Position numbers and translations under genes: made by a program. This document shows, in pieces, positions 40,841 to 54,309 of a stretch of DNA of 64,000 nt. Origin of the DNA: Pegea sp. RAD2-039 (taxonomy: Eukaryota; Chordata; Thaliacea; Salpida; Salpidae); the NCBI GenBank assembly GCA_034620365.1, contig JAQGEQ010000339.1, positions 558,001 to 622,000 of the forward strand, written 5' to 3'. The notes below the pieces were generated by a model. It saw only the letters and a list, made by a program, of their open reading frames with translations, ran no database searches and was not told where the DNA came from. How positions within the stretch are numbered: the stretch's first letter is position 1; every line of letters begins with the position of its first letter.

Positions 40841-43800
40841 ATGTCAAATAGACGTTCAAGAAAACGTATTAGAGCTGCTAAAAAAGCAGCTAGACCTGAA
40901 TTAAAGGGCGAAGAGGCTTGGAACAAGCATCATTATCAAGAAATTTATGATACTTCACTTTCTTCTATGAATGATAATGTGAAAAGAATAGATTACCTCA
41001 AAGTCACTCATGAAGAATTTGTTGAAAAGTAAGTTTTGGTGCAAATTTTGAATAAAATTAGTTTTTACTTTAACTCTAAGTATTTGTTTATAAAATTTCA
41101 ATTTTTTATTGATTTTGTTTCTTTTGTTGAACATTTAAGCCGTTGTGCCATTTACTTGCTAAAAGATACTGAAAGTTGAAAAATTTGTCTTTAAATATGA
41201 ATTATATTATCAAAAGTACATCTGTATGATGTCTGGAAGGTCCTTCTTTTTTATTGTTTAATAAACATTTTAACATCTCAAAACTAATTATTTATTTATT
41301 TATGTTTTTTCATTTAAGTCCAGCTTTCTAGATTTAGTCACAGAAACCTCAAACAATTTTGAGAACTACTTAACTATATTTATTCATAAATTATTAGAAA
41401 TAACTATTTTTTAATCTAAACTATTTATTTTGTTGAATTTAGATGTTATTTATGAAGTAATATTTATAAGTTATTACTTTTACAATTAATCTTATATAAT
41501 TTCTTATAAGCTTTAGATGTACCACATTTTAAATCATTTACCTAAAAAATGAATTTAAACTACGATTGTTATTTGAAATATTCTTTCATCTCATCTTAGG
41601 TATGAAAAACCTTCTATTCCTGTGGTAATAACTAATTCTCAAGCTGATTGGCTTGCAAATCAAAAATGGACTTTGAGTAGACTTACTAAAAAGTACAGAA
41701 ATCAAAGATTTAAGTGTGGAGAAGATGATGATGGTTTTACTGTCAAGATGAAGATGAAGTATTATGTTGATTATGCAAAAACAACTAGTGATGACAGCCC
41801 TTTATATATTTTCGATGGTCATTATGGGGAACATCCAAAAAGAAAAAAACTACTTGAAGATTATAATATACCAAAATATTTCAAAGATGATTTGTTCAGG
41901 TTTTTATTTTCAATGTTTTTAAAGCTAGCATTAGATTTAATTAGAATTAATGAAATTTGTTCACACACAAGTGTACTGATATAGTTTTATTGAAGGTATT
42001 TTATATATAAAGTAAGTGTTTGTTATTTATCAACTTATTAAACGTTTAAGGCGGTGAAAAACTGAATAGTTTTATTGTTTCAAACTCAAAATTACAAACT
42101 CTTTTAAAGATATGCTGGTGAGAAAAAGCGTCCACCTTATCGATGGTTTGTTATGGGGCCTCGTTTATCAGGTACAGGTATTCATATTGATCCATTAGGC
42201 ACTAGTGCCTGGAATGCGCTTGTAAAAGGTCATAAGCGATGGTGTCTGTTCCCAAACTGTACTCCAAAAGAAATGATCAAGGTATATTTGTATAAAACTC
42301 TTTATAAATTCTAAATTGTTTGATAAGTTATATTTATAGCTTGATATTTGTAGGTAAGGAGTAGCGATAGTCCACTTCAAAATGGTGAAGCTATAACTTG
42401 GTTTAATGTTGTTTATCCACGTGTATTGTCACCTAGTTGGCCTGAAAAGTACAAGCCTCTGGAAATAATACAAAGACCTGGTCAGTTGTTTAATGTTTTT
42501 ACTTTTTAGTATTTATACTTTAAGATAACATCTATTTTATTGATCTATTTGAAGTTGTCTTTTCATTCAGGAAATTTGTGATTGTTGTGAAACTTACTAA
42601 TCTAATTTTTACAGCTGTTTTAATAGTTTAGGTCTTTTGTTTATAAATGTTTTGTCGAATGATACCACCATCTTTCTTGTTGTCACGTCTTGTGGTTCAA
42701 ACAACATCTCATTCGATGATCAGTTGGTAAAGTACTAAGCAAGATTTGATAATTCAGTTTAAATCTCCTCACTTCTATTGTGTCTTCATTTGCATCAATT
42801 TAAAAACCTCGAATTTTGAAAAATAACATTTTAAGAATAATCAGTTTTTAAACTTGAATATTTTATAACATTAGTCACTGGAGGCTGGAACATTCAAAGC
42901 ATTTCATCTAAACCACCTGTCCACTAATGCTGTTCAATTTTGACCCGCAGGTGAGACTGTGTTTGTACCAGGAGGTTGGTGGCATGTGGTCCTCAACTTA
43001 GACATGACAACTGCTGTGACCCAGAATTTTGCCTCGCCCACTAATTTCGGTACTGTGTGGGTAAAAACCGTCAAAGGTCGACCACGTCTATCACACAAAT
43101 GGATCCGGTTAGTACTCTTCCTGCGTCCACTTCTGTTTAATGACCTTACAACTGACAGTGTCCTGCGAAAAGAGCGTCCAGAAGTTGCAGCAATTGCTGA
43201 CCAAGTGTCCACAGTCGATGCAATTGCTTCCGACTCTTCAAGCGATTCCTCATCTTCATCCTCATCTAGTGACTCATCCAGCTCTTCAGATGAAGATGTG
43301 AAACAAAGATCAAATGGAGACAGCAACGAATCCAAGAAGCGACATGCAACCGTCAACTACGGGTCAGTTGTTAGACAACTTATTAGAAAACTGTGTTAAA
43401 TGGTCCAGAGTTTGTCCTTATCATAGAAAGTTGTCAATTTGGTTTTTATCTTTTGAGTTAGTTTCTTAGCAGCAGTTGTAGATCAGTTGCAATCTGTAAT
43501 AGTTGTACATTTGCTACTAGATACTCGTTGGAAAAGTTCCTTTTCCTTCCTATTACATCAGGTAAATCTTCTATTTGAATAATCAATTTAATTTAAGTAG
43601 TTTGTTTCGCATAACAGTCAGGTTGTTGGAAATTTCTATTTAATTATTGGTTAATTTAAGAATAACTTTTTAAGATTAGTTTGTTATGAGAGACTTTTGA
43701 GAAAATTGACTTTTAACAGATGTTAGTTTGACCAAATGTAGTTAGATGAGTTTAATAAGCAGATAGTTAAAATAATTTGGTGTTTTTTAGGACAAACTCG

Positions 43801-44087
43801 ATTAGAAAAAACATTTTTGTTGATTAAAACTTGGCTGAAGGCGGTTATGATCTCCAAAAAACACAAATTTGGGATTCTTCCTCTTTTGCTAGTCCTCTTT
43901 ATGCCAGTCGTTATCTTCAGCTCTTATTTTGTTCTCTCATCTAACCACTACAGAAGCCTCATCAACAATAATTAATTTCAACTGATGTACGACTTGTTAA
44001 TTCTGTTTTTATTTTACTAGACCTGAAACAAAACGTCCAAAACCTACTCATCTGACTGCAACGATTAAACAGGTTTCGGCCAATTAA
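40841..44087 (+). CDS. JMJD6: JMJD6 bifunctional arginine demethylase / lysyl hydroxylase
   Basis: Exons 40841-41028, 41600-41899, 42110-42281, 42354-42480, 42951-43107, 43159-43362 and probably 44021-44087, giving 404 residues (human 403). If the last donor is ignored the frame stops at 43399, giving 394. The basic N-terminus ([20 protein letters not shown]) is typical. The JmjC domain has the Fe(II) triad H188, D190 ([14 protein letters not shown]) and H274 ([13 protein letters not shown]), and the nuclear-localisation-like [13 protein letters not shown] is present. The C-terminus carries the family's Ser/Asp run. JMJD6 is a nuclear 2-oxoglutarate/Fe(II) oxygenase that hydroxylates lysines in splicing factors; arginine demethylation is also reported. 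The intron at 43108-43158 is 51 bases and open in frame. Family assignment is certain, the last exon moderately so. Confidence 0.94.
43108..43158 (+). other. 51-base in-frame JMJD6 intron
   Basis: Starts GTTAGT and ends CTGACAG. Removing it joins KWIR to VLRKERPE, matching the known JMJD6 alignment (KWYRILKQEHPE). Left in, it adds 17 codons without a stop, so both spliced and retained transcripts would encode full-length protein. Confidence 0.8.
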
Positions 44088-47000
44088 AAACACCAAAACT
44101 TTTGCTTCTTGTAGTTCAAGATGATGACTCTTATTTGATATCCATTTCAGAGGATTTTTTAGTGGCGATGGAATTCATCTGATTTAAAGATTAGTTGCTG
44201 TTAACATTAGATGATAAGTTTCTAAAATTTATCTTGACTTCGCTCAATAAGATTTCAATAATTTTTTTTTCATTTTGTGTCTTTGTTCTAAAAATCTTTG
44301 AGTGATACAGGCATCAATCTTCTAAACAGTTGAATCAATATTTTACAAATACAATCCTGTAACCTAAATTCGATTAAATATACTGATAGCTAATTATATA
44401 AATGTTAGAATATACGTTAATGTAAAGAGCTGAACTGATTTTATAACAAGTTATTTAGAAATTCAGCACGATTTTTAAGGTGTTTTAGACTACTTCCATC
44501 TTTTATTACTCTTAACAAATCTGTTAATCGAAAAATTAGCTAAAATAGGTTTTTGCATTGGTACATATTCTTAAAAAACTCCTCAAAACAACTAAAGCTT
44601 CTGAACTTTTCGCTAATATGGTGTTTATCTGGTTGAGGTCACTATTAAAGAATTTATCGAGAGTTAAAATATTACTGTATACAGCTACTAGAATAACTGA
44701 ATTGTAGATAGTCCATTAATTTGGATATTAAAGTTCGTAAGATTTAAAAAAATCTGATGTTAACAAATAGGTGATGTGTGATCTTTTAATCACTTTCATA
44801 AATTCTAATATAAATTATTGGAACTTAGGTTTGTTGAAGATCAATTTATTTGCTTATAATTACAAAATAGCATCATATAAAAACCATAATGGTGAACTTC
44901 CAAGTATAAAAGCTACTTAAAATACTCTTACAATATCTGCTTGTGATTAATTATAATTACAACTCAATGTTTACGTAAACAAATAAGTATTTCAAATATT
45001 CGTTGCTCATTATCAAGAAACAAGTCCTGTATAATAAAATCGAAGCTGATTAATGAGACATTCTATTAGTTATCAATGAACTACAAAGCAAAATTTCAAA
45101 GCAATAACATTAGTGAAAATGTTGTTCCAATATTTTCTTATCAAGTATTCTAATTATCAGTTTGATAAATATTAATAATAAGATTCTTATTTTTAAATTT
45201 AGAAAAGATGTTTATCTCAGCTTGACAGTTTTAAAAACAAATATAACAAGAATTAGAAGCTTATGTTAACTTAAAGTACTATCCTTATGACTCTAAGTAT
45301 TTCTGTAATTGAAATAAGAAGGTACTCTACCAACCTTTTAATGAAACTATGTTATGTGGCTTACACAAACTCAGTAATTCTCAGATGACTGTGAAAAATA
45401 GAACTACAAAATGTATTCCTTCTTGAGTGAAAAATTATCTATCTTAATAAAAGTGTAAACGGTTTGTGTTTAAATGAGAAATTTATAATAAAAAAATACA
45501 ATAATTAAAATATTAACGAATTTTTGAACAAAAACCTCTCACATACAAGTCTCAGAATTTATATATTAACGTAATCTTCTACACAAATAGTAAACATGTT
45601 GAATATATCTACATAATACTTTGAAGATGATTGTTGATATTTTTAATAGTTTTAAATTTTGTTGATTTTAGTAGCATAACAAAGTTAAAAATATCTTTTT
45701 GAATTAATAATTCTTAATTAAAAAATATATATATAACATCCAACCTAAAAATAGCCCAACTAAGTAAATATTAGAAACTAAACATTAATAAAACATTGTT
45801 TTTATTATTAATCACTAATTTAGCCTTGTTTTTTACAAACAAAGAATTTGTTATCAAAGTAATCGGAAGTAAATGATTAAAACAGACCTATCTCACAATT
45901 GTAATAATTTTCAGTCTTTAAAAGTTACAAGTAAAGCCTCAATTTAGAATAGTTATATAATGTTTAAAAAGATTCATGAAACTTTTAAACTATATTGCTC
46001 TAATTACCTACTTGAGATTTATTCCCAGACAAATGTTTTTAATTCAAATAAAAACTCTCAACTTTGATGGTGTATACTTTTGAAATTATCATGTAACATA
46101 CAAACTTATTGATTTATAAGTTTATATATTTGTTTTATATAGCATTATTATGGAAATATCATACAAAAAGTATTTGAGATTTTTAGTATGCATAAAAAGA
46201 AAAGTAATTAATAAGTAATTTAATTTTGAGCACCGGAAATTGTTCTAAGTATTTGATGTAGCTCACCTATATGTATATGCCTAAATTCTTTTTGAAACTA
46301 AGTTTTATGTATGTATATAACAATATTTTATAGTTTATTTTTAATTTTCTTAAGCAACAACTGCTGATAGATAAAATTACAAAAGGAAAATGTGCAGTAG
46401 TCAGTTTTTTTTTGGGGGAAACAAATTTATACTTTGTTTTCCTAAACTGGATGACGTAATTGGCTTTATATTTAAACTAATTTCTTTTTTTAACATTTAT
46501 ACCAGGAAATTCTAAAATACTCTCTATATAAAGATGTAAAGTATCTTAATTTTGTGAATTATTTAGTATTTTTAAGACTTAAAAAATGCTGAACTAGTGT
46601 TATAGTTTGTTTCTAATTTAATCAATGTTGAAAAAAATTTGAAATATTGTCATTTAACGACCTTTATTAAAAGTCTGCAGCTGTAGCTGCAAAAACTTAG
46701 GAGAAAATATTATATTAAAAAAGGTTTTTGTTTGTTTTCCACCAACCTATCCGCTATGCTTAATATCACGCAAATTGAAAAAGTATTCAAAAAAAGTTTT
46801 CAGCAAATCTTTATTATATAATAAAAGATTTTTGGTGTCAAAATTCACCAATATAAATTTTCACAGGGCCTTGAGTTGTATTTATTTCAAGTTTTAAATT
46901 GTTAAAATATCATACTAAGAAGTTTGAGATACTGCTGATAATGTAAGAAATCGATAACTTAAAAAACGAGCAGCTGAGTAAAACTAAGAGAAAAAAGTGT

Positions 47001-49550
47001 AAAAGGTAATTTCTCTTTAATTCAAGTAGCTACATATATCTTTTAGCTTGTAAACTCAGTTTATTTCATCTGATGATTTAAGCAGAAAAACAAACTTTAA
47101 TTTGTTGTGCCGATAAAGTGACAGGGGTTTTGATTAATGTACTGAGATAGTTATTTCAGTTTGTTGCTAGGTTGAAAAGTTATTATTGATAGCTAGAAAG
47201 AAACTGTTGAGTTTGAATACAAGTATGAAAAAAATGATTTATTTAACTTTCAGAGTATTTTCAAAAAGCTAGAACAAGTGATTTTCAGTCAATTTTTGTG
47301 AATACAAAGCAAACGCATAATAATTTCAAAACTAATGTCAGTGTTTACTTTAATGAATTCATTATCTGTTGATAGTTCAGTTGTTTCTTAGAAAGGCTTT
47401 ATCGCCTAAATGCATTACATATGACTTTACATTTATCTAAAATTTCATAGTTAATATATTTGGTTTACTTTAAAAAAACCAGTTTTATTTTAAAACTGCT
47501 AGCTTAAACAATCTAAAAATATCTTTCTGAAACTTTAGAGTTATCGAATTATTGCAAATAATTGTTTCTAAATTTTGTTTGTGCAACTGTTTAATTAGCT
47601 CATATGTGCTTATAAAATCAGTAAGTTTATTTTTTGTAAAGTTGCTTTATTGCTTAACATTTTATACTTTTTATTTTTGATTGTTAACGTTATTGTTGTT
47701 AACGATTGTTAAAATTTGATTTTTCAATTTGACAAACTTTTTGATTTCAATATGCAGATCTAAATTTAAGATTTATGAATTGTTTTATATAGAAGAAACG
47801 TACATTACTTATTCTTTAATTACATATTTTTTTATAAAACTTTTTAATTATGTCAAATGACAATATTTGTTGCTTAAGAATTTTCGGTATAGAATAAACT
47901 TTTTAATACCATTATTTCAATTAATATTAGTCAGTGTCAAAAAAAGTTTTATGTAAACTTCATTTTAACTTTTTTAAATACTGTATGATTAAAATTTTTT
48001 AAGGTATGATATAATACTTTGTAAATTTCAATTTTTCATGCTATAAAATTTATTTCTATTTTTTGGTCATATGTTATTGTATATATTGCTTTAGATCTAA
48101 TACTTCATGTTAACTGCACGCCTAATAATCAATAATTTTTTAAAACTTGTATAGCTTTTGGTACTCACTTTTCTTATTTTCTTGTGATTTTTCAGTGTAA
48201 AATTATTTAATGCAACTAAACCAAAGAATGTATTTTATTACTTATTGATTTACATTTGGGAATTAATTATATATAGATATTTATTGTGAACATAACAAAC
48301 AAACTTTAGATATAAATTTTAGGTCTTTATCTAGTGAATTATCAACATTCGATATTTTTAAAATTAAACTATTTAAGAACTATAAACACTTTTTTAAATT
48401 CAAAATAAAATTCCTTAAAAAAAATTGAAGGATTATGTAAATTTTAATTATTGATACAATGTAAAAAATAATTTTAAATCGTCTATTTTGGGCTTATATA
48501 AATTTTTTGTTTATAATAAATATTTAAATAATGTTTATAAATATTATTTCATAAAAACTTTGCTAAAGAATAATTTTTTTTTATTTATCCGTCTTGTTAT
48601 GTTTTTATTTTATTTAGTTTATAAAGACAACAAATAAAATTTTAAAGATTTGATTTTTGTAAGAACATTTTAGAAATTTTCACTAGTATTTCATTGTAAA
48701 AATTTCTTCAATTCAATCTTTAAACACAATTTTCTAATCAGTTTTAGCTTATTTAGATAATTCTTTGTTTCATTTCAAGAACAATTCATTTTTTATCATC
48801 TGCTGTATACTTGTTTTCTTATGTTATGATGAGATATTTTTTATGTTCGGTTTAAAAATTATATCTATATATTAAAAGTATAATATTTGATTATTCATAT
48901 TTATTTACAAACTGTTGAAAAAATGATTTTTTTGAAAAGTTAGAATATTAGCACTGAATTAAGCTAAAAGTTTATTTTATTCTTAAAAGTTGACTTCAGA
49001 ACAGAAATCTTTTAGCTAAATATTAATTTTCTGCCAGAAAAATTAAAAAAATCTTTCACTTGTTCAAACTATAGCTTAGCTTTTTTTACATTTGTTTATT
49101 TTTAAGATTATTACAAATAAAATCGTGACATTTACTGTTCAAGGTGCCGAAACACTTAAACGTGACAAGCATCATAAAACAGTTCTTTTAGTCCTGGTTC
49201 TAAAAAGTTCTAAAAACAAATAATGTTTTGCTATTTCTAACATGGAAATAAATTATTCAAGTCATAGAGAAATTATAAGTTTGTAATAACGATGAAGCTA
49301 CGAATGGTACTTTATGTTTAAGTAATAATTTCCTTGTTCAGACTTTTTAGTATGAAGAAAGTTGTTGCATTTGCTGTGAATCGTGAAAGTTCACTGTTTG
49401 AAATTTTCAAACTAAACTTTGTCAGAATTCTACAAGATAGAAATATTTTTAAAGTGTTTCTTATAAATTCTTGAGTATTAATGATATTTTAATCAATTTT
49501 TAATTAGATTTCATAAGCTTTGATATTGAAAATAAAAAAAACTTTGAACA
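44088..49550. other. AT-rich intergenic spacer between JMJD6 and gelsolin
   Basis: About 5.5 kb, stop-dense in every frame, without recognisable gene, RNA, repeat family or terminal repeats. It must contain the JMJD6 3' UTR and the gelsolin promoter. A TTTTTAATTAG acceptor-like tract lies about 43 bases before the gelsolin ATG. Confidence 0.55.
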
Positions 49551-52500
49551 ATGACAGGAAGCAATTTAAAGGTAAGACCAATAATTGTTTTTTAATTAAA
49601 ATATTTTTTTTGATTATTGATTATTATATTACCTAATAGTTTCATAAAGGTTAAGCTTGAATACAAAAAGTGAGTTTTCAAAAATGTTCTTTTAAGATTT
49701 GGGTTATCGAAAACTTTGAAAAAAAAGAAATCCCCAAAAGTGAATATGGAAAATTTTATACTGGGGACTCTTACCTCATTCTGAAAGAGAAAAAGAATAG
49801 AAATGGACAAGTAGCGTACGACCTACATATGTGGATAGGTATACACAATTCTTTTTTGTAAAAGCACTAGACGGTTTTGAATTATTTAACAGTTCCTCAT
49901 AGCACTTAAAATTTTTAGTTTAAACTGTGATGTAAAAACCCGGAAATCAAAGCTAGTAAAATGAAATTGCGATAAAACTTTACGATTAAGTTTTTACTTT
50001 AAATATTTATCAAACAAGTAAACTGAGTTGTTTGCAAAGTAAATGCTTGTTTCTATGAAAAGCTTTTCAAATGTATAATTATTGTTTGATGTTTAAAACA
50101 AATAATATTTAAACTAAATTAGAGTTCTTGTTTTGTTTGATTTGATAAAAAGAAATTAATTTAATTTCAGCTGAGTTATTTTTGAAAACATCGAATGAAG
50201 CAACATTTACATTACTTTAATACTTCCTTTTCTTTTTCTCCAATTTTTTTTTCGTTTTGTGGTGCAATATAAACTTTATCAAATCAATAATTTCGATTTT
50301 ATTTATCAAGAAACACTTTATGACTAGGCTCAAGAAGCCTTTTGTTTATGTTTGAAGTACAGACTTCCTAAAACAGTTAATGATTCATGAAAATCAAAAC
50401 CACTCTTAACATGTAGGCGAAAAAAGCACCCAAGACGAATATGGGGCTTGTGCAATTTTGGCAACTCAGCTAGATGATGAACTTGGTGGACTTCCTGTTC
50501 AGTACCGCGAAACTCAACGGAATGAATCTTCTAATTTCCTTGGATACTTTAAGCCAGCAATTCAATACAAGGTTTTAATTTTAGGATTTTCTTTTGATGT
50601 AAAAACAAAATTTAAAATGACTTTTATATAAAGATTGGTGGATCAAAAAGTGGATTTCATCACGTGACTATAAATGATTTTAGTGAGGTTAAAAGATTGT
50701 TGTGGGTGAGAGGTCGTCAACAAGTCCGAGCTGATGAAGTAGAACTGGAATGGTCCAGTCTTAATAAAGCTGATTGTTTTATATTTGATATGGGAAATGT
50801 AAAAACATCTTCTAGAAACTTGATTTTGATTTGACATATTTGTACAAATATAAAACTTAAAATAAAAATGCCATTGTTAAAATAGTTTTGTTTAATATTA
50901 AATAAACTCAAATAATAAACTTTAAAACAATAAAATTTAAACTATTGTTATAGCAGTTAAAACTATGATAGTCATTTTTACTTAATATCTTAAAATAGTT
51001 TTATTTGCTTTTTGATAAGTGTTTTCAACGTCTGTTTTAGTTACTTTTTTTGGCCTACAATATGTTTCTTCATCCTCCTTATTTACTTCTTTAGTTCTAC
51101 AAGTAATTTATTATTAGAAACTTGTAAATTTTTTCCTGCAGAAAATCTACGTGTGGAATGGTCCTAAAAGCAATCCTTTTGAACGTATCCAGGCCATGAA
51201 GGTGGCCAAGTCTATTAGCCAAAGCGAAAGAGGTGGAAAGGTGTCAGTGGTCAGTTTAGATCAAGATACTTCAAAGGTAAATAAATATAAAGCTTTAAGA
51301 AATCCTTAATTAATGAGCAAACATCACTCACAGCTTAAGAAGTTTTTGGGAGAGCAACATGGAGACATAAGTGATGGAGAAGATGAAGCTCCTGGAACTA
51401 AAGTTTATGTGAAAGCTGGAACTAAAATACAAGTAAATAGTTTGTGGTTTTGGTGACAACCAGTTACTTATGTTTGGTGTTGAAGCTTTACAAGGTTTCT
51501 GATTCTTCTGGAAAGTTGAAGACAACTTTAGTTGGTGATAAACCTCCTTTTAAGCAATGTATGTTGCAAAGTGGAGATGTCTTTCTTGTTAATAATACAA
51601 ATGCTGGAGAAATATTTGTTTGGAAAGGTAAGAAATGGGTGGAAACTTCAATATTTCTTTTATTATAAAAAAATGTTAAATAAAGAAAATATATTTGGAT
51701 TGTAAGAAAAAAAATTTAAGATTTTTAAGAACAACTTTGTTTGTTTTATTTAATTAAAATTTTCAAAATAAAGCTTTATTTGTTTATTCAAATTTTCTAA
51801 ATAATTTATTCTCCCATAAAATTATTATTAGATTATCAAACAAATATCTAAAATATCTTTAGGTAAAGGAGCTTCGGCGGCTGAAAGGAAAGAGTCGATG
51901 AAAACTGCAATTAGCTTTATTGATGAGTTCTCATTACCTAAGAACACTAAGATCACTGTGATGGCTGAAAATGGAGAAACTGCGTTATTTAAAGCTCTGT
52001 TCCAAAGTAAATGATCCTTTTGAACTAGATAACTTAAAAATATATCATAGCATCAGCTAGAAACCTTATTGACTCACTGTTTGTTACAGACTGGCAAGAA
52101 GTTAATTCCCAAGTAGGTTTGGGTAACATTTGGTCAGTTAACAAAGTGGCTAAAGTCAAAAAAGTCAACTTTGATGCATCAACATTACTGAAAAAGCCAA
52201 ATTTGGCCGCTAAGTATCAACTACCGGATGATGGTTCTGGAAGTGTCCAGGTAAACATAAAAACTCAACCAATTTTGTGATTGAATCAAAAATGATTTTC
52301 AGATATATCGAGTCGAAGGTAGTGGTTTGAATCAAGTAGATTCTTCTACTTATGGAGCGTTTTATGGAGGAGATTGTTACATCATCGCCTATACCTACAA
52401 AAGTCAAGGACCTCCAAAAACTATTCTGTATTATTGGATTGGAGCAAAAGCTAGTAAAGATGAAATAACAGCACTTCCTATTCTGACAATTCAAATGGAT

Positions 52501-53949
52501 AACAATGAGTATAACGGAAATGCAACTCAGGTTACACAGTTAAGATTATTTTCTTTATCTTTTTATCATTTTCTTCACTTTATAGATTCGTGTAACTCAA
52601 GGACATGAACCTCCTCATCTTCTTCATCTTTTTGGAGGCAAACCAATGATTATAAATCTTGGAGGAACATCAAGAAGTGGAGGTGATTCTAAAGCGGCTA
52701 GTAAACGGTTTGATTTGATTTTTATGAAGAGATTTTTGTTCATCTGATTATTTGAAAGAACATTTTTGCTCTTTGTAGTCTCTTCCATGTAAAGTCCGGT
52801 GTCATGGGAAGATGTAGGGCTGTTGAGGTTACTGCGAAATCCTCAAATCTCAACTCAAACGATACTTTTGTGTTGAAGACACCATCAAGTTGTTACCTGT
52901 GGATTGGTAAAGGTCAGAAAATCTGTCATGTGATTAGTTTCGAAATATTTCCACTAAAAAACTGAATAACATAAAATGATTATCATCTGGTGGTTGATGC
53001 CAAATGTTTTTAATTTAATTATGTTTCAGGAGCAACTGATGAGGAGAAAGTGGCTTGTGAAAGTGTTGCCAAGCTGGTTGGAGCTGGTAAAGCTACAGAG
53101 GTAGAAGAAGAGAGTGAACCAGATTCATTTTGGGATGAACTTGGTGGAAAATCTTCCTACTATTCAAATCCTATTCTAGAAGTTAGATGAAGTCTTTGAT
53201 CTTTGTTCAAATATTAATTATTGAAAATCTTTAAATCATCTTTTAGTTATTTTTGTGTTTAAACTGTGAAATGACTCTAGTCAGTAAAGCTGAGATCTAT
53301 TTCAAATAGGATCAAGACCTTCCTTTGAGATTATTTGAATGCTCTGATGCTTCAGGAAACTTTGTGGTTGAAGAAGTTGTTGGAGATTGGAGTCAACAGG
53401 ATCTTAATTCTGACAATGTCATGTTGTTGGATGCATGGAGTGCTCTCTATATATGGATCGGTAAACCTCTTTTAACAATTTTTTTAGTTGTAGCAAAAGT
53501 AGGAATCGATTTTGGTTTAATTTTTCTCATGTGATGTAGAAATTAATATTCTTGTTTCTAGTTTGCCTAAAATCACATTTTCCAACTTAATATAAGTTTA
53601 AAACTAAATGACTTATACTAATGAGTCAGTAATATATGTCAAGGAGGTTTCAATTACAGTGAAAACGCTCATAAACTTTAATACCGATGATTAAAAAACT
53701 ATTTTTGAACTTCTTTCTTTCTTAAGGAAATGGAGCAAGTGAAAACGAGAAAAAGGAAGCGATGAAAACAGCTGCAAATTATCTTGATTTGGATTCCAGT
53801 GAACGTAATTCCAATACAACTTCAATCATTAAGTTGAAACAGGGACAAGAACCAACTTCTTTCAGTGGCTTTTTCCAAGTAAATTTTTCTAAACTAGCAG
53901 TTTGCATATAAGCAGAAAATATAAAATTCTTTTTTAGGGTTGGGAATAG
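49551..53949 (+). CDS. GSN: six-domain gelsolin/adseverin, Ca2+-regulated actin-severing protein
   Basis: Sixteen exons: 49551-49571, 49697-49838, 50417-50571, 50634-50798, 51142-51276, 51334-51432, 51486-51627, 51863-52006, 52090-52250, 52303-52530, 52586-52707, 52779-52912, 53030-53181, 53310-53460, 53727-53878, 53938-53949. They give 704 residues, in phase (adseverin about 715). All six gelsolin repeats are visible: G1 [11 protein letters not shown] / MWIG, G2 [10 protein letters not shown] / IYVWNG, G3 [12 protein letters not shown] / FVWKGKGA, G4 [14 protein letters not shown] / [10 protein letters not shown]5 GRCRAVEV / [10 protein letters not shown]6 [17 protein letters not shown]. No signal peptide and no villin headpiece, so it is a cytoplasmic severing and capping protein. 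The N-terminus before G1 (MTGSNLK) and the C-terminus (GFFQGWE) are shorter than usual, and a missed first exon is possible. Exon 12 has a second donor six bases upstream (after 52906). Confidence 0.93.
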
Positions 53950-54309
53950 ATTTAGGACAGAAGCTGTCTTCATTTAAAGAGCTTGGGATCTTATATATAT
54001 CTGTTTTTCTTTTCGATCTTATCATGAATATTTGTTAAAAACATTCAAATGTTATATAGTTTAGTCATATTTAGTGTTTCAATAGTCGGTTGTGTGCATG
54101 TACTTTTTTCTTCTGCATATACTTCTCTATTAGTGCATTAAAGAAATTACATTTTTGATATTCTCAATATTTCTGTACGATACTGACCTAAAAAAGAAAA
54201 TATATCTCCAAAACTTTATTAAAAACTCTTTCTACTTCATAACTGTAAGTTTGAATATAAAATCAGGATTTTTCGGAAGATTTTTTGGATTTTATTACTA
54301 TCACTAAGG
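53950..54309. other. 3' flank of gelsolin
   Basis: A/T-rich sequence presumably holding the gelsolin 3' UTR. No clear AATAAA close to the stop and no other feature seen. Confidence 0.4.

Noticed and set aside
42934-43356. 140-codon minus-strand frame opposite JMJD6, rich in Glu/Asp/Ser
   Set aside because: It is the mirror of the JMJD6 Ser/Asp codon run (TCATCT repeats read backwards). The plus strand has the conserved protein.
50643-52494. Minus-strand frames over gelsolin exons
   Set aside because: Antisense shadows of exons with clear gelsolin-repeat coding on the plus strand.
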